Assembly: GCA_947625005.1 (NCBI GenBank)
Contig: CANQNA010000006.1
Location: 1 to 24,818, forward strand
Length of the DNA: 24,818 bases
Reading direction: 5' to 3'
DNA from: an uncultured Bacilli bacterium
GTDB taxonomy: Bacteria; Bacillota_I; Bacilli_A; RF39; UBA660
In this document: positions 7,941 to 14,282 of the stretch, piece by piece
Layout: each line of letters starts with the position of its first letter
Numbering within the stretch: position 1 is the stretch's first letter
Program-made: the position numbers and the translations under genes
Notes under the pieces: generated by a model
The model's input: only the letters and a program-made list of their open reading frames with translations
Database searches by the model: none
Told to the model about the DNA's origin: nothing

Positions 7941-7969
7941 ATTATATCTTATTGCTATTTTTTTAGCAA
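7941..7969 (-). promoter_or_regulatory. Reverse-strand promoter of the YfhO-type gene
   Basis: On the reverse strand, -35 TTGCTA (7969-7964) and -10 TATAAT (7946-7941) are 17 bases apart. The -35 is one arm of an inverted repeat, TTGCTA (7952-7957) with TAGCAA (7964-7969), which could be a repressor site. Confidence 0.65.
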
Positions 7970-8049
7970 ACTAAAATTTTGAACAAAAAAGCCAGTTTAT
8001 TATTGTAATTTAAATTAAGTGAAAAGTTATTTGATAATCCATTTTTTTC

Positions 8050-8078
8050 TTGCAAATAACCTTATTTTGTTGTATGAT
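8050..8078 (+). promoter_or_regulatory. Promoter of typA
   Basis: TTGCAA (8050-8055) and TATGAT (8073-8078) are separated by 17 bases, 26 bases ahead of the start codon. The gap 7925-8104 thus holds two divergent promoters. Confidence 0.65.
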
Positions 8079-8104
8079 TATACAGTTGTTTAGGAAGTGA
8101 AATT

Positions 8105-9910
8105 ATGGATAAAATTATTAATGTAGCTGTTGTTGCTCATGTTGATGCAGGTAAAAGTACTTTAGTTGATGCACTTCTCTCTCAAAATGGGGTTTTTAGA
8201 GAAAATGAAGAAGTTGTTGACTGTGTTATGGATAGCAATGATTTAGAAAGAGAAAGAGGAATTACAATTTATTCTAAGAATTGTGCTATTCGTTATAAAG
8301 ATGTAAAAATAAATATTGTTGATACTCCAGGACATGCTGATTTTTCTAGTGAAGTTGAAAGAGTTATTAAAACAGTTGATACAGTAATTTTAATTGTTGA
8401 TAGTGCAGAAGGACCAATGCCTCAAACTAGATTTGTTTTAAATAAGGCTTTAGAGCAAAATTTAAGACCAATTCTTTTTATAAATAAAATTGATAAAAAA
8501 GATGCTCGTCCTGAAGAAGTTGTTAATATGACTTTTGACTTATTTTGTGATTTAAATGCCAATGATGAACAATTAGATTTTCCTATTGTTTATGGTATTG
8601 CAAAAGAAGGTAAGTCAACTACTGATTTAAGTAAAATGGAAGATACTATTGAGCCATTATTAGATACTGTTCTTGCTCAAGTAAAGCCATTTGAAGGTAA
8701 TGAAAATGATGATTTACAATTACAAATTAGTTCTTTAGATTATGATGATTATATAGGAAGACTTGGTATTGGTAGAATTAATAAAGGAAAAATTAAAGCA
8801 GGTGAAACTTTAACTCTTGTAACAAATAATGGAGAAGAAACTAGTTTTAAAGTGAGCAAGTTGTTTGTTAATGAAGGTATTAATAGAGTTGAGAAAAAAG
8901 AAGCATATTATGGAGATATTGTTACTATTGCGGGATGTTCTAATATTAGTATAGGAGATACAGTTTGTGCTTATGGTAAACCTAATCCATTAGAACCTAT
9001 TCATATTGAAAAACCTACTTTATCAATGAATTTTTTAGTAAATAATAGTCCTTTTGCGGGACAAAGTGGAAAGTTTTTAACTAATAGACATATTAAGGAA
9101 AGATTAGAAAAAGAATTAGAGACAAATGTAGGTTTAGAGGTAGAAGAATTAGAAAATAGTGATGGATTTAAAGTAAGTGGTCGTGGTGAATTACATTTAT
9201 CTGTATTACTTGAAAATATGCGTAGAGAAGGATATGAGTTATCTGTATCTAAACCTCAAGTATTATTTAAAGAGATTGATGGAGTAAAATGTGAACCTTT
9301 TGAAAATGTAATTGTTAATTGTCCAAATGATTATGCCAGTACAGTAATTAATGATTTACAAGAAAGAAAAGGAATGCTTTTAAGCATGCAAACTAGTGAT
9401 GATAATTATACTCATTTAGAATTTAGTGTACCTACTAGAGGATTGATTGGTTATAGAAGTTCATTTATTACTAATACTAAGGGTGAAGGAGTAATGGTAA
9501 GAAGTTTTGCGGAATATAAACCTTATGTTGGTAATTTAACTACTCGAAAAAATGGTGTTTTAGTTTCTATGGAAAATGGCAAAACTTTAGGTTATTCTTT
9601 ATGGAATTTACAAGAAAGAGGGACATTAATTGTAGGACCAGCAACAGATGTTTATGTAGGTATGATTATTGGTATTAATAATCGTGATAATGACTTGAAT
9701 GTTAATCCATGTAAAAATAAACAATTAACAAATACAAGAGCGAGTGGTAGTGATGAGGCAATTCAATTAGTAACTCCTAAAACATTCTCATTAGAAGAAG
9801 CTTTGGAATTTATTGAAGATGACGAATATGTAGAAATTACTCCAGATGCTATTAGAATGAGAAAAGCAATATTAGATCCTAAAGATAGATATAGAGAAAA
9901 TAGAAATTAA
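8105..9910 (+). CDS. typA: TypA/BipA ribosome-associated GTPase
   Basis: The 601-residue protein matches TypA/BipA over its full length: GTPase motifs AHVDAGKST (11-19), RGIT (51-54), DTPGH (73-77) and NKID (127-130), then EF-G-like domains (VNNSPFAGQSGK, VSGRGELHLSVLLENMRREGYEL) and the TypA-specific C-terminal part (RDNDLNVNPCKNKQLTNTRA). TypA binds the ribosome and helps assembly of the large subunit, especially at low temperature or under stress. One oddity is the P-loop: TypA and EF-Tu usually have HVDHGKTT, while here it is HVDAGKST as in EF-G, so His is replaced by Ala. Its own promoter and a strong terminator make it a single-gene unit. The start has an AGGAAGTGA ribosome site. Confidence 0.95.
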   Translation: MDKIINVAVVAHVDAGKSTLVDALLSQNGVFRENEEVVDCVMDSNDLERERGITIYSKNCAIRYKDVKINIVDTPGHADFSSEVERVIKTVDTVILIVDSAEGPMPQTRFVLNKALEQNLRPILFINKIDKKDARPEEVVNMTFDLFCDLNANDEQLDFPIVYGIAKEGKSTTDLSKMEDTIEPLLDTVLAQVKPFEGNENDDLQLQISSLDYDDYIGRLGIGRINKGKIKAGETLTLVTNNGEETSFKVSKLFVNEGINRVEKKEAYYGDIVTIAGCSNISIGDTVCAYGKPNPLEPIHIEKPTLSMNFLVNNSPFAGQSGKFLTNRHIKERLEKELETNVGLEVEELENSDGFKVSGRGELHLSVLLENMRREGYELSVSKPQVLFKEIDGVKCEPFENVIVNCPNDYASTVINDLQERKGMLLSMQTSDDNYTHLEFSVPTRGLIGYRSSFITNTKGEGVMVRSFAEYKPYVGNLTTRKNGVLVSMENGKTLGYSLWNLQERGTLIVGPATDVYVGMIIGINNRDNDLNVNPCKNKQLTNTRASGSDEAIQLVTPKTFSLEEALEFIEDDEYVEITPDAIRMRKAILDPKDRYRENRN

Positions 9911-9940
9911 AAAATATCGATTTTTATGTCGATATTTTTT
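9909..9940 (+). terminator. Terminator of typA
   Basis: AAAAATATCGA (starting in the stop codon at about 9910) pairs with TCGATATTTTT (9929-9939), giving an 11-base stem and T-run. Confidence 0.85.
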
Positions 9941-9956
9941 GATTAACCTTTAGGAT

Positions 9957-9976
9957 GTTTGACGAAAACGTCAAAC
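9957..9976. repeat. Perfect 8-base stem palindrome at the IS left edge
   Basis: GTTTGACG (9957-9964), loop AAAA, CGTCAAAC (9969-9976). It is not followed by a T-run on either strand, so it is unlikely to be a terminator. It could be part of the IS end or a target-side structure. Confidence 0.6.
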
Positions 9977-9982
9977 AAAAAA

Positions 9983-10001
9983 CCACCTGCTGTGCGGGTG
10001 G
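9983..10001. repeat. IS200-type left-end hairpin
   Basis: CCACCTGCTGTGCGGGTGG folds into an 8-pair stem (one T-G) with a TGT loop. G/C-rich content in a 25% GC region marks it out, and it matches the type of hairpin bound by IS200/IS605 transposases. Confidence 0.75.
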
Positions 10002-10021
10002 GAATTTAGTACTTATAGTAG

Positions 10022-10091
10022 ATAAGGCATCTCAAGTGTTATAATGAGGTTGTTCAAGCCGAATTATGACACGAAAGGAGAGATGCCTTAT
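10022..10091 (+). promoter_or_regulatory. tnpA leader: 12-base inverted repeat masking the start, around an internal promoter
   Basis: ATAAGGCATCTC (10022-10033) is exactly complementary to GAGATGCCTTAT (10080-10091), which contains the end of the ribosome site and the tnpA ATG. An extended -10, TGTTATAAT (core 10040-10045), lies in the loop, so transcripts from it would start near 10052 and lack the left arm. Only read-through RNA from outside could form the hairpin. IS200 of enterobacteria likewise hides its ribosome site in a leader hairpin. The pairing is seen; its effect is inferred. Confidence 0.65.
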
Positions 10092-10545
10092 GGCTAAAAG
10101 TTTATCACATACAAGATATATGTGCAAGTATCATATAGTATTTATCCCTAAGTATAGACGTAAAATAATATATAATAAATTAAGAAAGGATATTCAAAAA
10201 TATATAAAAGATTTGTGTAAATGGAAAGGTGTTGAAATAATAGAAGGGCATATGATGCCAGATCATGTACATTTGTTAGTAGAAATACCACCTCGAATGA
10301 GTATATCCACATTCATGGGATATTTGAAAGGTAAAAGTGCAATGATGATATTTGAATACCATGCGAATTTAAAATACAAATTTGGAAATAAACACTTTTG
10401 GGCAGAAGGATACTATGTAAGTACGGTAGGATTAAATGAAGCGACAATAAGAAAATATATAAGAGAACAAGAAAATGAAGATATGATACAAGACAAAATG
10501 AGTAAGAAAGAATATATAAACCCTTTTAAAGGTTTGCTAAAGTAG
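10090..10545 (+). CDS. tnpA: IS200/IS605-family Y1 transposase TnpA
   Basis: The 151-residue protein is a HUH single-strand transposase of the IS200 type. It has the metal-binding HVH at residues 59-61 in MMPDHVHLLVEIP, the family signature FWAEGYYVSTVG, and the catalytic tyrosine Y123 in RKYIREQ. It nicks single-stranded DNA at the element's ends and forms a covalent 5'-phosphotyrosine link. The start at 10090 is chosen because GAAAGGAG (10073-10080) lies 9 bases upstream and the protein then begins MAKSLSHTRYMCKYH, as in relatives; an ATG at 10066 would have no ribosome site. All catalytic residues are intact, so it may be active. Its start codon lies in a 12-base inverted repeat. Confidence 0.93.
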   Translation: MAKSLSHTRYMCKYHIVFIPKYRRKIIYNKLRKDIQKYIKDLCKWKGVEIIEGHMMPDHVHLLVEIPPRMSISTFMGYLKGKSAMMIFEYHANLKYKFGNKHFWAEGYYVSTVGLNEATIRKYIREQENEDMIQDKMSKKEYINPFKGLLK

Positions 10546-10556
10546 TCAGTACACAA

Positions 10557-10650
10557 GGCTTGAACGAAGAGAAAGCCAGCATTCATGTGAGTGTTGGTAA
10601 ATATTAAAGCCTTATAGGCTTAGAGAAAACCACGCCTTTTAGACGTGGTT
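10557..10650 (+). other. Structured non-coding tail of the IS element
   Basis: After the tnpA stop, three hairpins follow closely: CCAGCATTC/GAGTGTTGG with loop ATGT (10576-10597, with two G-U pairs), AAGCCT-TAT-AGGCTT (10607-10621), and the right-end hairpin AACCACG/CGTGGTT (about 10628-10650) with a 9-base loop. In addition GGCTTGAAC (10557-10565) is complementary to GTTCAAGCC (10052-10060) at the predicted 5' end of the tnpA mRNA. The right-end hairpin resembles known IS200/IS605 ends. The rest is more structure than transposition needs and could be a relic of a tnpB guide RNA (omega RNA) or an mRNA 3' element. That is inference only. Confidence 0.5.
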
Positions 10651-10657
10651 AGTTATT

Positions 10658-11911
10658 TTAGTTATTTTTATTGTTTGGTTTAGTTTTTAAAAATTCTGCT
10701 TCTAAAGAGTTATTTCCTTTTAAACTATTGAAAGCTAATTTATTTAAAATTAAATCAAATTCACCAATATACTCTACAACTTCAGGATTAAAACTTAATT
10801 TAAATTTATCTAAACCATAGTATTTGCTATTTGGAGAAAAGTCTCCACCAATACCACCTAAATCTAAATAATCAAAGTCATTTTTGTATTTTTCAATAAT
10901 TTCATTATGTAAAAAATAATTAGCATTTAAATCTTTATAATTAGGATCATATCCACTATCCAAAAGATGAACTTTATTTTTATATTTAATTATTAAGGCT
11001 CCAGCTATATAGGCAAATTTTTTGTTTTTTAATCCTTCAGTCGCTTCAATTAAATCTTTTTTATATTCCATTAATACTTTATCTGAACTCATTTTTTCAT
11101 TCATATTTTTATCATTAGGTTCTTTTTTTATCTTTTCATTAAATTCTGCGTTTCTATCAAGTTCTTCTTGATATCTGTTTTTAGTATTTTCTAAATAAAC
11201 TTCATAATCAATTTTAACTAATAATAAATCAACTTTATCATTTTTTTTAAAAATGTTATAAAAATTACGATAATAATTTAAAGATTTATTTCTTTTATTT
11301 TTAACAAATCCATAAAATGTTTCTAAATTATCTACAGTACCAACTTCTAGTATTAAACCTTTACTATTACCATTTTTTATTTTAGTCCTAACTCTTTTAT
11401 CAATGTCATTTAATTTAAAATCTTTTATATTTACAAAAGCATTTAATCTAGGCATTAGTAAATCAAATGGTTCTATTTCTTTTCGCCTTTTAAAATTTAA
11501 TTCTTTTAAATAATCAATTAAATATATTTTATCATTAGAATTTATTTGTAAAGTTTGATTGTTTAAATTGCCAATAATAATTTCTGGGTTAATTTTTATT
11601 AAAATACATCCTCTTTTTTTATAATATTTAGTAAGTAAGTTTAAAAAAACTTTTGTTAATTCATTATCTTCATAATCTATTAGAAATCCTTTAGGTGCGT
11701 ATGCATATTTATAAAAGAATCCAATTTTTTTATAAAGAATTAAAGATGCTGCAACTATTTGTTTAGTATCATCTATTAATCCTATATAATCATAATTAAA
11801 TCCTAATTCTCCCATTACTTTGGCATATTCAGATGTTTGACAATAGTTTCCAAGTTTATGATCAAAAGAATATTCATCAAACTCTTCAATTGTTAAATCT
11901 ACTATTCGCAT
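10658..11911 (-). CDS. FemAB-family peptidoglycan bridge aminoacyltransferase
   Basis: The 417-residue product resembles FemX/FemA/MurM enzymes, which use aminoacyl-tRNA to add amino acids to the peptidoglycan stem peptide on lipid II at the inner membrane face. Seen are two GNAT-like halves: the N-terminal part with YKYAYAPKGFLIDYE near residues 65-80, and the C-terminal part with LDSGYDPNYKDLNANYFLHN and YLDLGGIGGDF. A Lys/Glu-rich, coiled-coil-like helical arm of about 60 residues is inserted between them, as in FemA. ATG at 11911 is preferred to the one at 11917, because GGAGA (11923-11919) is 7 bases from the former and only 1 from the latter. The stop lies 8 bases from the IS200 right-end hairpin, so the last codons may have changed on insertion. 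It implies a walled cell with branched or bridged peptidoglycan. Confidence 0.85.
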   Translation of the reverse strand: MRIVDLTIEEFDEYSFDHKLGNYCQTSEYAKVMGELGFNYDYIGLIDDTKQIVAASLILYKKIGFFYKYAYAPKGFLIDYEDNELTKVFLNLLTKYYKKRGCILIKINPEIIIGNLNNQTLQINSNDKIYLIDYLKELNFKRRKEIEPFDLLMPRLNAFVNIKDFKLNDIDKRVRTKIKNGNSKGLILEVGTVDNLETFYGFVKNKRNKSLNYYRNFYNIFKKNDKVDLLLVKIDYEVYLENTKNRYQEELDRNAEFNEKIKKEPNDKNMNEKMSSDKVLMEYKKDLIEATEGLKNKKFAYIAGALIIKYKNKVHLLDSGYDPNYKDLNANYFLHNEIIEKYKNDFDYLDLGGIGGDFSPNSKYYGLDKFKLSFNPEVVEYIGEFDLILNKLAFNSLKGNNSLEAEFLKTKPNNKNN

Positions 11912-11963
11912 AAGCATCTCTCCTTCATAATTATATCATGAATTGAATTAAAATTAATAAAAC

Positions 11964-11992
11964 TTGATAATGATTTACAAATATTTTATAAT
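11964..11992 (+). promoter_or_regulatory. Promoter of the eno operon
   Basis: TTGATA (11964-11969) and TATAAT (11987-11992) with a 17-base spacer, 22 bases ahead of the eno ATG. A reverse TATAAT at 11935-11930 may serve femAB, but no good -35 goes with it. Confidence 0.8.
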
Positions 11993-12014
11993 TTTTCTAG
12001 AATAGGAGAAAAAT

Positions 12015-13241
12015 ATGATAAAAGATATTGTCGCTAGAGAAATATTAGATAGTAGAGGGAATCCAACTGTAGAGGTTGATTTATATTTTGATGATGATTT
12101 TGTTAGATCTAGTGTTCCTTCAGGTGCTAGTTGTGGTAGCAGAGAAGCATTAGAGTTGCGTGATAAAGATGAAAGATATAATGGAAAAGGAGTTTTAAAA
12201 GCTGTTAATAATGTAAATACTGTTATAAGAAAACATTTAATTGGTAAAAAATTAAATCAAGAAGAAATTGATTATTTTCTTATAAAATTGGATGGTACTG
12301 AAAATAAAAGTAATTTAGGAGCCAATGCTATTTTAGGTGTATCTTTATGTGTTATGAAGGCATTAGCAAAAAAAGAAAATAAAGAATTATTTGAATATGT
12401 TGGAAATCATTATTCTATGCCTACTCCAATGATGAATATTATAAATGGAGGCGTTCATGCATCTAGTGGACTTGCTATTCAAGAATTTATGATAGTTCCC
12501 AAGTTAGCTAATTTTAAGGAATCATTAAGGGCAGGATCTGAAATTTTTCATAATTTAAAAGAATTATTAAAAAAAGATAAATTTAATGTTAGTGTTGGAG
12601 ATGAAGGAGGTTTCGCTCCCAATGTAGGTAGTACTAAAAATGCTTTAAATTATATTGTACGTGCTATTAAAAAAAGTGGTTATATTCCGGGAAAAAATGT
12701 GTTTTTGGCCTTGGATTGTGCTGCTAATGAATTTTATCAAAATAATAAATATTTAATTGATGATAAAAAATTAACTGCACAAGAATTAATGAATTTTTAT
12801 TTAGATTTAATTGATGAATATCCAATATGTAGTATAGAAGATGCTTTTTCAGAATTTGATGTTGATTCTATGATAGAGTTTACAAAATTAGTAGGAAATA
12901 AAATTATGCTTGTAGGTGATGATTATTTTGTTACTAATAAATTAATTTTAGCAGAGGGGATAGAGAAGAAATATAATAATGCAATTCTTTTGAAAGCTAA
13001 TCAGATTGGAACTATAACAGAAATGTTTTCTACTATAAAAATGGCTAAAGAAAATGGATTTAAAACTATTATAAGTCATAGAAGTGGAGAGACAGTTGAT
13101 ACATTTATTGCAGATTTAGCAGTAGGACTTAATTTAGGATTTATTAAAACGGGTTCATTATGCAGAGGCGAAAGAGTGGAAAAATATAACAGGCTTTTGA
13201 GAATAGAAGAGATAATTGACAAAAAAATAAATAAGTTATAA
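12015..13241 (+). CDS. eno: Enolase (divergent, short form)
   Basis: At 408 residues this is about 20 shorter than typical bacterial enolase, mainly at the C-terminus, but the whole active site is there. It has metal ligands D234, E275 (SIED) and D302 (GDD), acid/base residues E157 (QEF), E197 (DEGG) and K327, plus H148, H355 (SHRSGET) and K378 (KTG). It should convert 2-phosphoglycerate to phosphoenolpyruvate in glycolysis. Departures from consensus are SGASCG for SGASTG in the mobile loop (37-41) and GGVHASSG where most enolases have GGEHADN (145-152). The eno-secG-rnr-smpB order matches Bacillus, which supports the main housekeeping enolase. A strong promoter and an AGGAG site precede it; the next gene follows 31 bases on without a terminator. 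Confidence 0.93.
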   Translation: MIKDIVAREILDSRGNPTVEVDLYFDDDFVRSSVPSGASCGSREALELRDKDERYNGKGVLKAVNNVNTVIRKHLIGKKLNQEEIDYFLIKLDGTENKSNLGANAILGVSLCVMKALAKKENKELFEYVGNHYSMPTPMMNIINGGVHASSGLAIQEFMIVPKLANFKESLRAGSEIFHNLKELLKKDKFNVSVGDEGGFAPNVGSTKNALNYIVRAIKKSGYIPGKNVFLALDCAANEFYQNNKYLIDDKKLTAQELMNFYLDLIDEYPICSIEDAFSEFDVDSMIEFTKLVGNKIMLVGDDYFVTNKLILAEGIEKKYNNAILLKANQIGTITEMFSTIKMAKENGFKTIISHRSGETVDTFIADLAVGLNLGFIKTGSLCRGERVEKYNRLLRIEEIIDKKINKL

Positions 13242-13272
13242 AATAAATTTTAATTCATGGAGGTTATGGGAA

Positions 13273-13926
13273 ATGAAATATAGTCAAGAATTAGAAGTTC
13301 AACAAAAGGCTCAAGGATTAGGCCAAGAAGGGATGAATTTAGTATTAGAACTTTTGAAGCAAAATATTTTATCTTTAAGTATTAAACCAGCTTCTTTTAA
13401 GTACGAATCTGCTCTTTTAAGTCAAACATCAACTAAAAAAACATTAAAATTTGTTGGTAAAAGCGAAGGCAAAAAAGTAACAGGTAGCATCGATGTATAT
13501 TATAAAGGTGTTGCTAAAAATGTAGATAAATTAGTTTTATACGTAGAAGGTTCAAAAAAAGAAATTACTTTAAGTTTTGATGAAAATTTGAATATTATTT
13601 CTTGTAAAGCATCATCTTTAGATAATAACTTTGAGATGCATTATTTACATTTTGATAGGGCTAAAGAAGACTTAGTAAGAATAAATTATTATGATGGTGA
13701 TGCTACTTATATGGTAAAAGATTATTTAAGAAAAACAGACAACATTGTTATGGGGCTTCCATTTGAAAAATTGTATACAGTTAATGGATTAATGCCTGAT
13801 AGAGAAACAGAGATAGAGTTTGATTCACAAGAGGAATTATTAGATATAATTGTTAGTTTTTGGGGAAATGTGGAATTAACAGAGAAAAAATTCAGAAAAT
13901 TACAACTTATAAAAGATAATAAATAA
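13273..13926 (+). CDS. Unrecognised 217-residue cytoplasmic protein
   Basis: I do not recognise the family. There is no signal peptide or membrane segment. An N-terminal amphipathic helix (about residues 1-35, Gln-rich) is followed by an alternating, strand-rich region (about 45-150) with short polar turns (KKTLKFVGKSEGKKVTGSI, KLVLYVEGSKKEITLSFD), and a helical acidic C-terminus. The overall look is a small beta-barrel or PH-like sheet. A strong ribosome site GGAGGT (13259-13264) precedes ATG 13273. It lies between eno and secG in what should be one transcript, a slot that holds the carboxylesterase YvaK in Bacillus; this protein is not an alpha/beta hydrolase. No function is assigned. Confidence 0.75.
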   Translation: MKYSQELEVQQKAQGLGQEGMNLVLELLKQNILSLSIKPASFKYESALLSQTSTKKTLKFVGKSEGKKVTGSIDVYYKGVAKNVDKLVLYVEGSKKEITLSFDENLNIISCKASSLDNNFEMHYLHFDRAKEDLVRINYYDGDATYMVKDYLRKTDNIVMGLPFEKLYTVNGLMPDRETEIEFDSQEELLDIIVSFWGNVELTEKKFRKLQLIKDNK

Positions 13927-13996
13927 AGGAAAAAATGTTGAAAAATAAGAATATTTATGATAGATTATTGACTAGAGTTTATTGGAGGGTGAATAT

Positions 13997-14212
13997 ATGG
14001 AAACAGCTTTAATAGTAATTGCAATTATTTTAATCGCTCTTGTATTGTTACAAAGTAATAAAGCTAGTGATGGTGGACAAATTATTACTGGAGGAAATAC
14101 AGAACTTTTTCAAAAACAAAAAGAAAGAGGAGCAGAATTATTTATTACTAGATTAACTTTAGTTTTAAGTGCTGCTTTTATTATAATAGCATTTATTCTT
14201 TACATTATTTAA
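13997..14212 (+). CDS. secG: SecG subunit of the protein-export channel
   Basis: The 71-residue protein has the SecG layout: helix 1 (about residues 2-19), the short loop starting LLQSNKASDGG, a polar linker with GGNTELFQKQKERG, and helix 2 (about 50-70). SecG joins SecY and SecE in the membrane and assists SecA-driven export. ATG at 13997 is chosen over the in-frame TTG at 13982, because the ribosome site GGAGGGTGA (13984-13992) covers that TTG. It follows the unrecognised gene by 70 bases and ends at a terminator. Position before rnr-smpB is the conserved Bacillota order. Confidence 0.9.
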   Translation: METALIVIAIILIALVLLQSNKASDGGQIITGGNTELFQKQKERGAELFITRLTLVLSAAFIIIAFILYII

Positions 14213-14213
14213 C

Positions 14214-14235
14214 GGTGCATTACAGCACTTTTTTT
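14214..14235 (+). terminator. Short terminator after secG
   Basis: GGTGC (14214-14218) pairs with GCACT (14225-14229, one G-U), followed by a 7-base T-run. The stem is short, so some read-through into rnr is possible. Confidence 0.6.
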
Positions 14236-14253
14236 ATTGCCTTCATAACCTTA

Positions 14254-14262
14254 TGTTATAAT
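14254..14262 (+). promoter_or_regulatory. Extended -10 promoter of rnr-smpB
   Basis: TGTTATAAT is a full extended -10 (TGn plus TATAAT at 14257-14262), 20 bases before the ATG. No good -35 is found at the right distance, as is common for extended -10 promoters. Confidence 0.55.
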
Positions 14263-14282
14263 AAGTAAAATGGAGGGTAATT

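Larger units (their letters stand above)
9957..10650 (+). mobile_element. Solo IS200-type insertion sequence (tnpA only)
   Basis: A Y1 transposase gene is flanked by subterminal hairpins: on the left 9957-9976 and 9983-10001, on the right 10629-10650. IS200/IS605 elements move as single-stranded circles, do not duplicate the target, and recognise such end hairpins. No tnpB gene is present, so this is the IS200 layout. The limits given are those of the visible hairpins; the true ends should lie a few bases outside and cannot be fixed without an empty site. The element sits between the convergent typA and femAB genes and touches the femAB stop codon. Confidence 0.8.

Noticed and set aside
10066..10089. 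Upstream ATG of tnpA
   Set aside because: No ribosome site; it would add eight residues containing the ribosome site of the real start, and the family begins near MAKSLSHTRY.
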